Below are positions 1 through 14,342 of a stretch of 64,000 nucleotides of DNA, one piece after another. Made by a program: the position numbers and the translations under genes. Origin of the DNA: Sphingorhabdus sp. M41 (GTDB lineage: Bacteria > Pseudomonadota > Alphaproteobacteria > Sphingomonadales > Sphingomonadaceae); NCBI RefSeq assembly GCF_001586275.1, contig NZ_CP014545.1:372001-436000 (forward strand), given 5' to 3'. The notes beneath the pieces were generated by a model, which saw nothing but the letters and a program-made list of their open reading frames with translations, had not been told where the DNA came from and searched no databases. Each line of letters opens with the position of its first letter. The stretch's first letter is position 1.

Positions 1-1397
<1,397 letters not shown>

Positions 1398-1456
1398 TTA
1401 ATTCCTCTTGGGCTTTCGCCCACATTTGAAATGCTGGGTGGTTTGAAGCTAGGGCT

Positions 1457-5854
<4,398 letters not shown>

Positions 5855-6050
5855 ATAATTTTGCCTTCTCGCCATCGCCGGAAAACCGGCGGAAAATCAA
5901 TTTATGGAGGCGCTTCAAGACAACAAAAGCCGCATGTCTCCCAAAGTGGGAAACTGCAGCTTTTTAGCGTCCTGAAAACCGTGCAAATTTCATTTCTTCT
6001 GGCGCGCCGCGCGACTGCACGCCCTGTCTCGAAATCTGTGGTGAGAGCGG

Positions 6051-6079
6051 GATATAGGGATATGTTGGATTTCGGTCAA
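6051..6079 (-). promoter_or_regulatory. Candidate sigma-70 promoter for rpoBC
   Basis: Read on the minus strand, TTGACC (6079-6074) and TATATC (6056-6051) are separated by exactly 17 bases. The site lies about 200 bases before the rpoB ATG and between the sulfatase stop and rpoB. It is the best hexamer pair in this 279-base gap and fits an rpoBC unit that no longer depends on the rplJL promoter. This is pattern recognition only; no transcription start is known. Confidence 0.5.
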
Positions 6080-6133
6080 GAGCGCGTGTCGGAGATTGTC
6101 TCCGCCAATGGCGCCCTGATGCCTTGACGGCTT

Positions 6134-8113
6134 TCAATTCTGTTTCGAGTCTGCTCTGTTTTGCCATCTAGCTGATCCCCAAATGCGGATCAGGCGGTCT
6201 ACACGTTCCCTGAAATCTCCAGTCAGACTGCGAGCATTGGCGCATTGCTTCTTCTCGACCATGCAGGCCTCGCCGGTGTCGAGCCGCAAAGACGTAATGT
6301 TCGATGCGCCTTCAGCAATGCCGATCTGCGTGGGGCGTTCGAGATCGCCGACCGTCATCAGCACCGGTTTTGCCGCGATATGCGGTTTTTCAGCTTTGAG
6401 CAGCGACAATATGATGGCGCGATAATCGCTCATGCCAATGGCGCCGTCGGTTGTTAAGCCTGGGCGGTTGGTAACCAGAAAAGTACCGTTCTGGCGGACA
6501 TTGATATGATGGCCATGGCCCAGGAAGCCGTCTTCAAACAGGTCTTCGCCATGATCGCCGGTTATGACAACCACGCTATTGTCCCATATGCCATCCCGCT
6601 TCAGCCGGGAAACCAGTTCGCCCAGCTGCTGGTCCGAATAATGGACCGCGTTCCAGTAGGTCTGCTGCAGCCGGTCCCGATTGCCGGCGTTGATTTCGGA
6701 CCGGGGCAAAGGCCGGTCGGTCAGGTTGAGCGGCATTCCCATGTGATAATAAGGGAAATGCGGTGACTGGAAATTGAAATAGAGAAATTGCGGCTGGGCC
6801 CATTTTGAGGGCCGCTGATAGTGGTCCGCAAAGGCGTTCAGAATATGCTTCTCGTCGACAAGGATCGAGCCTTGCGCGCCATTGCTGAAAGCGCGCTGAT
6901 CTTTCAGCTTTTCTCCATCGATGAAAATATCGGCATTGTCGCGCATGCCAACGGTTTCTGAAATATCACCAAAATCTTCCGGCTGGCCGGAGAAAACGGC
7001 AATTTCATAGCCGCTGGATTTGAGCTCGCGGAACAGCGAGGGAGAGCCTTTTTCCGGTTGCAGGGCACCGCCAAACAGGGATTTGAGCGATGCGGTGGTA
7101 AAGCCGACATGGCTGAAGGTTGGCGAGATAATGCTGCCGGTTTTTGCAATGGCTTCGAGATTGGGCGCCACCGGCGTGCCGTTGATTCGCTTGCCGATCG
7201 CGTCATATCGGGCGCTTTCCATCACAATCAGGATGAGGTGAGGGCGTTTGCCCGATATCAGGGTGATGGGCGGTTGTGGGACCATCGGCACCAGTTGCAG
7301 ATCGCCGCCATAGCCATCCTCGTCGATCCCGTTTCCCGGTATGTCCAGTGCCAGCGGATAGCGCGAGCTGTTGAACGGGTGCCGGTCCGGCATGCTGGAG
7401 ATCCAGCCATAGCCGTCATTGTCGAAATCGGTAATCTTGTCGGCAGCCTCTGTGAACAGGCCCCAGGCGAGCGTGCGGTTCAGGCCATTTTGCGCGTCCG
7501 TCGAAGCTGCGGGAACCGCAATGGCAAGTGCCAGGGTCGAGACAGTTAGTCCGATGGCCAAGCGGCCATAAGCTGGCCATGTGACATGACTGGCGCGGAC
7601 CGGGAATGTGCGGGCTAGCTTCCGGAAGACATGAATATAGGCGATCAGACCGAGAGCCAGTCCGGCAATACCGATGAAAATTTCGTTGGAGACAAATAAT
7701 ATGGCGTCGGTCAGGCTGCCGCCGCCTAGATTGGCCATCAGGGCAAAGCTCATCGTGTCACTGAAATATTGGTGCAGCTGAAATGTCACGGTGAGCAGCA
7801 ACACATAGGTTGCGGCGACGATGGTCGCCAGAAAATACAGGGGCGGCCAGGACTTGGTGTTTCTGAAAAGCCGGACAATGACCCACCAGATAGCCAGGAT
7901 CAGCAGCGCCATCGAACTAATATAGCCGAGCAGGAAAATGAACCGCTCGGTAAGCGTGTCAACCGCCTGCGACTGGCCAAAACCGCCGGTAAATAATCCA
8001 TATTTACGGTCTGTAAGGGCGAGTTCCAGCACGCCAAGAACGCCCATAAGAGCGAGGATCACGCCGCAGGGCAATTTCCGCAGCATGGCGCTTTTGGTGA
8101 AAAAGTCTTTCAT
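6134..8113 (-). CDS. Membrane-anchored sulfatase-family / LtaS-like hydrolase or transferase
   Basis: A 659-residue inner-membrane protein with about five N-terminal membrane segments (residues 1-210) and a periplasmic alkaline-phosphatase-superfamily domain. The metal-binding parts are visible: LILIVMESARYD near residue 300, the FTTASLKSL segment expected to carry the Thr/Ser nucleophile, and GDHGEDLFEDGFLGHGHH near residue 520. This family includes phosphoglycerol and phosphoethanolamine transferases acting on lipids or glycans; the substrate cannot be told from sequence. Between membrane and catalytic parts there is an acidic stretch, DFDNDGYGW and later PGNGIDEDGYGG, resembling calcium-binding repeats. 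The start has only a weak ribosome site. It stands alone, upstream of the rpoB promoter. Confidence 0.8.
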   Translation of the reverse strand: MKDFFTKSAMLRKLPCGVILALMGVLGVLELALTDRKYGLFTGGFGQSQAVDTLTERFIFLLGYISSMALLILAIWWVIVRLFRNTKSWPPLYFLATIVAATYVLLLTVTFQLHQYFSDTMSFALMANLGGGSLTDAILFVSNEIFIGIAGLALGLIAYIHVFRKLARTFPVRASHVTWPAYGRLAIGLTVSTLALAIAVPAASTDAQNGLNRTLAWGLFTEAADKITDFDNDGYGWISSMPDRHPFNSSRYPLALDIPGNGIDEDGYGGDLQLVPMVPQPPITLISGKRPHLILIVMESARYDAIGKRINGTPVAPNLEAIAKTGSIISPTFSHVGFTTASLKSLFGGALQPEKGSPSLFRELKSSGYEIAVFSGQPEDFGDISETVGMRDNADIFIDGEKLKDQRAFSNGAQGSILVDEKHILNAFADHYQRPSKWAQPQFLYFNFQSPHFPYYHMGMPLNLTDRPLPRSEINAGNRDRLQQTYWNAVHYSDQQLGELVSRLKRDGIWDNSVVVITGDHGEDLFEDGFLGHGHHINVRQNGTFLVTNRPGLTTDGAIGMSDYRAIILSLLKAEKPHIAAKPVLMTVGDLERPTQIGIAEGASNITSLRLDTGEACMVEKKQCANARSLTGDFRERVDRLIRIWGSARWQNRADSKQN

Positions 8114-8200
8114 CCGCTTGTGTCTTGAATCCCGCCTGTCATCCGAGCTGGAGAGCTAGCAGAAGCGGGTAAAAGGCAGGTTAAGCACAATTCATCCTGT

Positions 8201-8812
8201 TTATGCTGACTGTGCCGAAGCCTGGCCCTCGCCGAAATCCGTCATCAAGATTACGTTTCTGACCTTATCGAGCTCATATTCGATCTGGCCGTCCAGGATC
8301 AGCATCGCCAGCCCGTGGACCAGCGACCAGGCGTGGAGTGCGGCGGTGGCTCGTTTCTCTAATGACATGTCCTCGGGCATCATCGCTGTGATCCCGGCAC
8401 GGAGCTGGAAGAAGGCTTCGCCCATCGCGCTAGGGTCGTCGGCGGCGAGATCGACCTTGCCGACACGATTGTAGATCAACCGCAGCAAGGCGGGGTTTTC
8501 TACCGCCCATTTGACATAGGTAACGCCGACCTCGCCGAAGCCGTCGCGGCCGCCGCCCGCCGCTTTGGCGGCTTCCGCCTGGTTCCGGCCCAGCCGGTTG
8601 AGGCCTTCCAGCGCCAGAGCGTCGAGCAGGGCATCCTTGTTCGGGAAATGGCGGTAAAGTGCGGTTGCCGAGACTCCGAGATCGCGGGCAAGCGCACGCA
8701 ATCCTAGATCCGGCTGTTCCTGACTCGCCAGCCGTTCCATCCCCATTTGCAGCGCCGCCGCGCGCAAGTCACCATGGTGATAAGGTGCGTTCATTGGAAG
8801 AATTGGAAGCAT
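8201..8812 (-). CDS. TetR/AcrR-family transcriptional regulator
   Basis: A 203-residue repressor-type protein. The N-terminal helix-turn-helix contains LGVSATALYRHFPNKDALLDALA (residues about 50-70), the classic TetR recognition helix followed by the YRHFxxK signature. The rest is an all-helical ligand-binding domain of the WHG type. The ATG at 8812 is preceded by GGAAGGTGGAAC, so it is preferred over the internal ATG six codons later, which has no ribosome site. It is divergent from a small membrane protein and a carotenoid oxygenase, which are the likely targets. An inverted repeat lies in the shared intergenic region. The ligand is unknown. Confidence 0.88.
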   Translation of the reverse strand: MLPILPMNAPYHHGDLRAAALQMGMERLASQEQPDLGLRALARDLGVSATALYRHFPNKDALLDALALEGLNRLGRNQAEAAKAAGGGRDGFGEVGVTYVKWAVENPALLRLIYNRVGKVDLAADDPSAMGEAFFQLRAGITAMMPEDMSLEKRATAALHAWSLVHGLAMLILDGQIEYELDKVRNVILMTDFGEGQASAQSA

Positions 8813-8842
8813 GTTCCACCTTCCGGAAGACTCATGTTGACA

Positions 8843-8870
8843 CTGTTAGCATTGTTTGACATGTTAACAG
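8843..8870. promoter_or_regulatory. Candidate operator between TetR and the carotenoid oxygenase unit
   Basis: The arms CTGTTA (8843-8848) and TAACAG (8865-8870) form an inverted repeat with a 16-base spacer. It is flanked and overlapped by two TTGACA hexamers (8837-8842 and 8856-8861). A TetR dimer bound here could block transcription on either side. Arm length is short, so this is a candidate only. Confidence 0.4.
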
Positions 8871-8917
8871 CATAAACATCGCGAGTCGATTTGCCAAGCC
8901 GGAAGGGACCGCCACCA

Positions 8918-9286
8918 ATGTTAATTTACGCGATCATCGTTGCCGTGTTGGGAGTGATTGTTGCAATCGCCCACTCGGTGCTCGGCGAGCGGGTGATACT
9001 CGGCCCGCTTTATCGCGAGCCGACAAATGGTCTGCTGGCCGCGCGAGCGATGCGAGACATTATTCGGGCGGTCTTTCATATTCCGTCGGTCGCGTGGGCG
9101 CTGCTCGGCATTGCGGTGCTACTCAACCGCATGCAGGCCGGCAGCGATCTGCTGCCGATCAGCGCGGCGATTATTTTCGCGCTGTCCGGCATCGGCAATC
9201 TCGCTGCGCTGCGTCGGCCCCATCCCGGCGGTCTCATATTGATGGCAATGGCAACTGCCACAATCGCCGATATCCGTTTCAACTAG
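8918..9286 (+). CDS. Small integral membrane protein, unknown function
   Basis: A 122-residue protein with four predicted hydrophobic segments: an N-terminal MLIYAIIVAVLGVIVAIAHS helix, then VAWALLGIAVLL, ISAAIIFALSGI and LILMAMATATIA. The ATG at 8918 is preceded by GGAAGGG with suitable spacing and is preferred over an upstream TTG. It sits 11 bases before the carotenoid oxygenase and is very probably co-transcribed with it. I do not recognise the family; a role in membrane delivery of a hydrophobic substrate is conceivable but is inference only. Confidence 0.8.
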   Translation: MLIYAIIVAVLGVIVAIAHSVLGERVILGPLYREPTNGLLAARAMRDIIRAVFHIPSVAWALLGIAVLLNRMQAGSDLLPISAAIIFALSGIGNLAALRRPHPGGLILMAMATATIADIRFN

Positions 9287-9297
9287 AGGAAAATGCC

Positions 9298-10740
9298 ATG
9301 GCTTCTGTAATCGAAAAAACCATCCGCGCCGCCGTTACGCCCGTCATGGGCGCGGTATCGAATTTCAACCGCAAGCGGCTGGAGGCTCCCGAGGGCGGCC
9401 ATCCCTATCTGACCGGTGTCCACAAACCGATGACCGAGGAACTGACGCTGGCCGATCTGCAGGTCGACGGAGAAATTCCGGTGCAGCTTGACGGGCGCTA
9501 TCTTCGTATCGGTCCCAATCCGGTCGATAGCCCGGACGAGGCCAGCTATCACTGGTTCTCCGGCGACGGCATGGCCCATGGGGTGCGGATTGCCGAGGGC
9601 AAGGCCGAATGGTATCGCAACCGCTGGGTCCGCTCGAACAAGGTCAGCGATGCACTGGGAGAAGAGCGCAAGCCCGGCACCCGCAAGCCGCGTTCGGACA
9701 ATGCCAATACCAATATTGTCGGCATCAACGGCCGGACGTTCGCGATTGTCGAAGCCGGTGCTTTTCCGGTCGAAATGTCTGCAGAACTGGACACTATTGC
9801 GCATAATCCGTTCGATAATACGCTAAATCATTCCTTTTCCGCCCATCCCCATCTCGATCCGGCGACCGGAGAGATCCATGCGATCTGCTATGATGCGCCG
9901 GTGATGGACACGGTCTGGCACGTGGTGCTCGACAAGGATGGCAAGGTCCGGCGCGAGGAACGGATACCGGTGCGGCAGGGCCCGTCGATCCACGACTGCC
10001 AGATCACCGAAAATCATGTGCTGGTCTTTGACCTGCCAGCGACTTTCTCGATGAAGCGCCTGCTGGCCGGCTATGCCTTTCCCTATGACTGGAATCCTGA
10101 ACATGGTGCCCGCGTCGGCCTTTGCCCGCGCGAGGGTTCGGGCAAGGAGACGATCTGGTGCGATCTCGATGAGCCTTGCTATGTCTATCACCCCGCCAAT
10201 GCGTTCGAGACCGAAGATGGCAAGGTCATTGTCGATGTTGTGGTCCACGAAAGCACTTATGCACGCTCCACTTTCGGCCCCGGCGGCAAATGGTCGCGGC
10301 TGGAACGCTGGACCGTCGATCCGGTAGCCAAGAAAGTCGACCGCAAGATTCTCGATGACCGGGCGCAGGAGTTCCCGCGCTATGACGAGCGGCTGACGAG
10401 CAAGCCCTATCGCTATATTTATGACATCGCGACGGCAGACCGTCCCGATGCGCTCGATATGGCGGGAACCGAATTGTTCAAGCATGATCTGCAAGGCGGC
10501 GACAAGCTGGTGCGCGATTTTGGTGCAGACCGTCACCCGGGAGAATTTGTCTTCGTACCCCGGTCGCCGGATTCGGCTGAAGATGGAGGCTGGTTGATCG
10601 GTCTGGTGATCGACATGAACAAGGAAACCACCGAGTTGCACATCCTCAACGCCGATGATTTTCTCGGGGCGCCACAGGCGGTCATTCATCTGCCCCATCG
10701 CATTCCGCCGGGATTCCACGGCAACTGGGTGGCGGGTTAA
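9298..10740 (+). CDS. Carotenoid / stilbene cleavage oxygenase family protein
   Basis: A 480-residue member of the carotenoid cleavage dioxygenase family (retinal pigment epithelium membrane protein fold), which uses a non-heme iron held by four histidines to split a C=C bond. Candidate ligands are H183 (SAHPH), H232 (SIHDCQ), H298 (VYHPAN) and H474 (PGFHGNW at the C-terminus). The early YLRIGPNP and WFSGDGMAHGV segments are typical. AGAGGA upstream supports the ATG at 9298. It is co-directional with a small membrane protein and divergent from a TetR regulator. It converges with a desaturase gene, leaving only five bases between the two stops. The substrate could be a carotenoid or a lignin-type stilbene; sequence alone does not decide. 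Confidence 0.9.
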   Translation: MASVIEKTIRAAVTPVMGAVSNFNRKRLEAPEGGHPYLTGVHKPMTEELTLADLQVDGEIPVQLDGRYLRIGPNPVDSPDEASYHWFSGDGMAHGVRIAEGKAEWYRNRWVRSNKVSDALGEERKPGTRKPRSDNANTNIVGINGRTFAIVEAGAFPVEMSAELDTIAHNPFDNTLNHSFSAHPHLDPATGEIHAICYDAPVMDTVWHVVLDKDGKVRREERIPVRQGPSIHDCQITENHVLVFDLPATFSMKRLLAGYAFPYDWNPEHGARVGLCPREGSGKETIWCDLDEPCYVYHPANAFETEDGKVIVDVVVHESTYARSTFGPGGKWSRLERWTVDPVAKKVDRKILDDRAQEFPRYDERLTSKPYRYIYDIATADRPDALDMAGTELFKHDLQGGDKLVRDFGADRHPGEFVFVPRSPDSAEDGGWLIGLVIDMNKETTELHILNADDFLGAPQAVIHLPHRIPPGFHGNWVAG

Positions 10741-10745
10741 GCCGC

Positions 10746-11600
10746 CTAGCGCAAATCCCCTTCAAACCGGCAACCGCGCGCCTCCAATATCGGTCGCAAT
10801 TCGCGAAAGGCCTTGGGCGTGTCGGTTAGCGGGATGAACGGGTGGAGGTGGTGGATCAGGTGATATTGCATGCCCATGGATGCGATATTACCGACCCGGC
10901 TTTTGAAAAACTTGGCATTGTCATAGCGCCCCTGTTTGACCGCTGGGTGATGCGGGGCCCAGCTAAAGAAAAACTGGATATAGGCAATGCCGATATGGCG
11001 CGGTGCCCACCACAGCAGCGCAGCCTCTATCGCATAGCCGTTCCATGCGAGCGCGAATAAGGCAGCGAAGAAGCTGAGCTGATAGAGCGCGCCGTCGACC
11101 AGCACATCGGATCGACCGATTTTCTCCAATATATAGCCATAGCCGCGCAGCACGCCGCCCTTGCCGCGCTGCCTCTGGACAAAGCTTTGCCAGATCGCGT
11201 CCCACGGGCCTTTCGACTGGGTAGTGATGTCGGGGTCATGCTGCGGATGATTGACATGTTTGTGATGTTCGAAATGGGTGAGTTTCTGGATGCGATAGGG
11301 CATGGCCATGGGCAACAGGCTCAGATGGCCAACCAGTTCATTCAGCCAGCGCAGCCTCTGACCGGGTCTGGCAATCATGCCGTGGACCGCTTCATGCGCG
11401 GGCAGGAAACAGGCCATCACGTTGACGCAGGCAATCGGGAAAGCAATCCACAGCGGCAATATGTCGAGAAAAACCAGCGGCCAGAGCGACAGCCAGATGA
11501 GCAAATTGCCCAAGCCCCAGACCACCACTTCCCACGGAAAGCGATCGGCATATTTGCGGGCGATCAGACGTTCCTGTTTGCGCAGTTCCGCTTCCGTCAT
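10746..11600 (-). CDS. Membrane fatty acid desaturase / carotenoid hydroxylase-like di-iron enzyme
   Basis: A 284-residue integral membrane di-iron oxygenase. All three histidine boxes are present: HEAVHG (about residue 70), HFEHHKHVNH (about 110) and HLIHHLHPFIP (about 245), with paired membrane helices between them. This pattern covers fatty acid desaturases and the CrtW/CrtR-like carotenoid enzymes. The neighbouring cleavage oxygenase hints at a carotenoid link but does not prove it. The ATG at 11600 overlaps the stop of the upstream small membrane gene as ATGA, which suggests translational coupling. Confidence 0.85.
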   Translation of the reverse strand: MTEAELRKQERLIARKYADRFPWEVVVWGLGNLLIWLSLWPLVFLDILPLWIAFPIACVNVMACFLPAHEAVHGMIARPGQRLRWLNELVGHLSLLPMAMPYRIQKLTHFEHHKHVNHPQHDPDITTQSKGPWDAIWQSFVQRQRGKGGVLRGYGYILEKIGRSDVLVDGALYQLSFFAALFALAWNGYAIEAALLWWAPRHIGIAYIQFFFSWAPHHPAVKQGRYDNAKFFKSRVGNIASMGMQYHLIHHLHPFIPLTDTPKAFRELRPILEARGCRFEGDLR

Positions 11601-11812
11601 GGTCTGGCCCAAATCCAGCTACCCCTGAAAAACGCGATCAGGCCCCAGGTGCCGCCAACGATCAAGCCTAAAGTCAGGGTTGAGAGGCCGAGCGGTTCTC
11701 GCCAACCCATTTTGTCCATGATCTGCGCAAAAAGCGGCCCAAAGAACAAAAAACCGAACAAAATCGGCATAAAATGCAGGATTTTCTTTACGACAAATTC
11801 AAGTGCTGGCAC
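11597..11812 (-). CDS. Small membrane protein coupled to desaturase
   Basis: A roughly 71-residue protein with two hydrophobic segments (ILFGFLFFGPLFAQIM and LTLGLIVGGTWGLIAFF). I favour the GTG at 11812, which has GGGGG eight bases upstream; a TTG at 11875 would add 21 residues. Its TGA overlaps the desaturase ATG (ATGA), which is the main evidence that it is translated. No family is recognised. Confidence 0.6.
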   Translation of the reverse strand: MPALEFVVKKILHFMPILFGFLFFGPLFAQIMDKMGWREPLGLSTLTLGLIVGGTWGLIAFFRGSWIWARP

Positions 11813-11881
11813 GCGGATGGCCCCCGAATATTGAGCGACCGGCTGTTTGTGGAGAAGTTCGCGACGGCTTGTCAATTATAA

Positions 11882-12568
11882 TCATAGCAATTCGATAAAC
11901 CGCGCAGCTTCAGTGGCGGCTCGATTTGCCGCCCGTTCCAGATTGGCATGGAAGTCTCCCGAACTGTCGCTGTTGGCGCCGTCGGTCACTGCCTTGATCC
12001 CGGCCCAGGGGATGTCGAGCAGCGCTGCAATCTGGGCTACCGCCGCAGTCTCCATATCCACCAGATCGGCTTTGAGCGTGTCGCGCAGATAGCCGGATCG
12101 CTCGGGGCATTTCACAAAACAGTCGGCGGTCGCGATCCGCGCCTGCGGCAGAGCAAGGGCTTCCGGCATCGGATGGGACAGGAAAGGTTGCCAGTCAGAC
12201 GGGCCGATGGGCCAGGCGCCGGCGTTATAATGGGTGAATCCGTCATGCTCTCCGAATTTCTCCAGCGTGCCATAGTCGGCCTGCAAGGACTCGTTGAGAT
12301 AGAAACAGTCCGCCTGATTGCTGCTGACATGGCCGGCGGTGCCGATCACCAGCAGCAGGTCCGGGCGGAAATGGCTGTGCATATAGAGGGCCGCTGCTCC
12401 GGCGTGGACCTTGCCGATGCCGGAGCAGAGGATTGAAACCTGCTTTCCGCCATGTTCGAGCTGGCGAATTTCGCCCAGCGGGCTGGCGACCCGCGTTACC
12501 GGATGGTCGCGCCGGAAGGCATCGGCCTCGTCCTGCACACCGGTGATGATGGTGACATGTTCAATCAC
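11882..12568 (-). CDS. 5'-methylthioadenosine / S-adenosylhomocysteine nucleosidase-like phosphorylase
   Basis: A PNP/UDP-family nucleosidase of about 228 residues that probably hydrolyses MTA or SAH, releasing adenine. SILCSGIGKVHAGAA and LLLVIGTAGHVS match the family core, and VDMETAAVAQIA carries the substrate-binding glutamate. ITDGAN-type VTDGANSDSSGDF provides the catalytic Asp region. The GTG at 12568 lies inside the last codons of apt, so the two genes overlap by eight bases; a TTG at 12574 is the alternative. Coupling to apt makes biological sense because APT converts the released adenine to AMP. Confidence 0.82.
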   Translation of the reverse strand: MIEHVTIITGVQDEADAFRRDHPVTRVASPLGEIRQLEHGGKQVSILCSGIGKVHAGAAALYMHSHFRPDLLLVIGTAGHVSSNQADCFYLNESLQADYGTLEKFGEHDGFTHYNAGAWPIGPSDWQPFLSHPMPEALALPQARIATADCFVKCPERSGYLRDTLKADLVDMETAAVAQIAALLDIPWAGIKAVTDGANSDSSGDFHANLERAANRAATEAARFIELL

Positions 12569-13100
12569 CGGCAAAGGCCATCAATGCCATCGGTTTCACC
12601 CCGGCTGCGGCGAGCTTCTGCGCGCCGCCGAGATCGGGCAGATCGACGATGAACAGCGCCCGGTCCACGACCGCGCCCTGTCCCCGTAACAGCTTGATTG
12701 CCGCCATCGCGGTGCCGCCGGTGGCGAGCAGGTCATCGACCAGCAACACCCGCTGCCCCGGCCGGATCGCGTCGACATGCATTTCGATCCGGTCGGTGCC
12801 ATATTCCAGCGCATAGTCGATATATACTGATTTCCCGGGCAACTTCCCCGGCTTGCGCAGCATGACCTTGCCCTTTTCCAGCGCATAGGACATCGCCGCC
12901 GACACGATGAAACCGCGTGCCTCGATGCCCGCGATCAGGTCGAAACTGTCCGGATCGACCAGTGCAATCATCCGGTCGATGGTCCGGCGAAAGGCCGGTC
13001 CATCGAGCAGCAGAGTCGATACGTCGCGAAACTGGATGCCCGGTTTTGGATAGTCGGGGATGGTGCGCACGTGCGCGGCTAGATCATCATTGTCGGTCAT
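12561..13100 (-). CDS. apt: Adenine phosphoribosyltransferase
   Basis: APT of 179 residues, making AMP from adenine and PRPP in the cytoplasm. The start region IPDYPKPGIQFRDVSTLL and IEARGFIVSAAMSY are typical, and the PRPP loop VLLVDDLLATGGTA is intact at about residues 118-131. It leads a two-gene purine-salvage unit with the nucleosidase, which overlaps its 3' end. Its family length and motifs are normal. Confidence 0.95.
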   Translation of the reverse strand: MTDNDDLAAHVRTIPDYPKPGIQFRDVSTLLLDGPAFRRTIDRMIALVDPDSFDLIAGIEARGFIVSAAMSYALEKGKVMLRKPGKLPGKSVYIDYALEYGTDRIEMHVDAIRPGQRVLLVDDLLATGGTAMAAIKLLRGQGAVVDRALFIVDLPDLGGAQKLAAAGVKPMALMAFAGD

Positions 13101-13151
13101 GCGCGGGGTTCTATAGCGGCGTGGAGCCGCTGCAAGGAAAAAGGCTCTTGA

Positions 13152-13682
13152 TCACATTTTCATGGCGTAGCGACGACGGGGATCGCCTTTGGCCAAATAG
13201 CGCGACACGAAAAACATCGCGACCGCCAGGATCGCCAGATTGGTGCCGATGAAGCTCAGCCAGAATTGCGATGGTGTCAGCGCGCTCACGAGCCCGAAGC
13301 GGGGATTGGTCGAAAGCTGGCTGAAGCCGGCCATCAGCAGCCCTGCATAAGAGAAAGCGAAGCGGATCTGGTGATTGCGCAGCCATGCCGGATCGCGCGT
13401 CTTGCGCCATTTGAACAGGGCGAATATCCCCACAAAAGCACTGACTCCGCCGACCAGGATGAACAGGTGGAAAAAGCCCCAGCCGCTTTCGCCAAATTCC
13501 AGGACGGTCGCCGGCACGAATATGACTATGCTGGTGGTGATCATCATCGCTGCGACATAAATGCAGGCCCAGAGCCGGTGGCGGATGTCACCCTTGGGCA
13601 GCGAGAAGACGACCATCCCGGTGACAATCGCGACGACAGCAGCGATCACATGAATTTGAATGAGTAGCGGAAATATGAACAT
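13152..13682 (-). CDS. DUF2306-family membrane protein
   Basis: A 176-residue membrane protein with four or five hydrophobic segments, beginning with LLIQIHVIAAVVAIVTGMVVF followed by a KGDIRHRLWACIYVAAM stretch typical of DUF2306. GGAGG six bases before the ATG at 13682 supports the start. The function of the family is unknown. It is the first gene after the rplL terminator and probably has its own promoter. Confidence 0.75.
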   Translation of the reverse strand: MFIFPLLIQIHVIAAVVAIVTGMVVFSLPKGDIRHRLWACIYVAAMMITTSIVIFVPATVLEFGESGWGFFHLFILVGGVSAFVGIFALFKWRKTRDPAWLRNHQIRFAFSYAGLLMAGFSQLSTNPRFGLVSALTPSQFWLSFIGTNLAILAVAMFFVSRYLAKGDPRRRYAMKM

Positions 13683-13868
13683 CCGGTGCCTCCGATACAG
13701 GTCGCGATCAATAGGACGCAGAATATACCGGAAAATAATTTAGTCAAAGTGGGCAGATGAAAGATCCCGGAAATGCGGAGGGTTGCCGGCAAAAGCGCGG
13801 GCTGGGTGGCTAAGGGTCAACCCTGAATCAAATATGTGCGCTGAACATCAGGCAATCTCGAAAACCAT

Positions 13869-13903
13869 AAAAAAGGGGCGGCTTCCGAACCGGAAACCAC
13901 CCC
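13869..13903 (-). terminator. Rho-independent terminator of rplJL
   Basis: On the minus strand a 13-base-pair stem (13903-13891 with 13887-13875) with a three-base loop is followed by six Us. Two positions pair only as G-U in the minus-strand RNA and would be A-C mismatches on the plus strand, which fixes the direction. It ends the rplJ-rplL transcript about 25 bases after the rplL stop, so rpoB is not simply read from the rplJ promoter. Confidence 0.85.
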
Positions 13904-13928
13904 AAATTTTTGCAATAAACCGTCAGGC

Positions 13929-14300
13929 TTATTTGAGTTCGACGGTACCGCCGGCTGCTTCGATCTTCGCTTTGATGTCTTCAGCTTCGGCTTTGTTAAC
14001 GCCTTCCTTGATCGCCTTAGGCGCGCCTTCGACGAGGGCTTTGGCATCGGTGAGGCCAAGAGCCGTGATCGCACGGACTTCTTTAATCACCTGGATTTTC
14101 TTGCCGCCGTCGCCGGTCAGGATTACGTCAAATTCGGTCTGCTCTTCAGCAGCTTCGCCAGCGGCAGCCGCTGGACCAGCAACTGCAACAGCAGCAGCAG
14201 CAGAAACGCCCCACTCTTCTTCAAGTGCCTTGGACAGTTCAGCCGCTTCCATGACGGTGAGTTTCGAAAGTTCTTCGACCAGTTTTGCAATATCAGCCAT
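13929..14300 (-). CDS. rplL: 50S ribosomal protein bL12 (L7/L12)
   Basis: A 123-residue stalk protein that recruits translation factors to the ribosome. The N-terminal dimerisation segment ([20 protein letters not shown]), an Ala-rich hinge (residues about 36-52), and the C-terminal factor-binding domain with [16 protein letters not shown] and [13 protein letters not shown] are all intact. It follows rplJ by 42 bases and is closed by a strong terminator. Confidence 0.98.
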   Translation of the reverse strand: MADIAKLVEELSKLTVMEAAELSKALEEEWGVSAAAAVAVAGPAAAAGEAAEEQTEFDVILTGDGGKKIQVIKEVRAITALGLTDAKALVEGAPKAIKEGVNKAEAEDIKAKIEAAGGTVELK

Positions 14301-14342
14301 TTTAAATACGCTCCAATTTTCTAAATATTTGAAAAGTTAAAT

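Noticed and set aside
9823-10719. A 298-codon minus-strand frame opposite the carotenoid oxygenase gene
   Set aside because: Complete overlap with a well-supported gene carrying all four iron ligands; the antisense product shows no motif.
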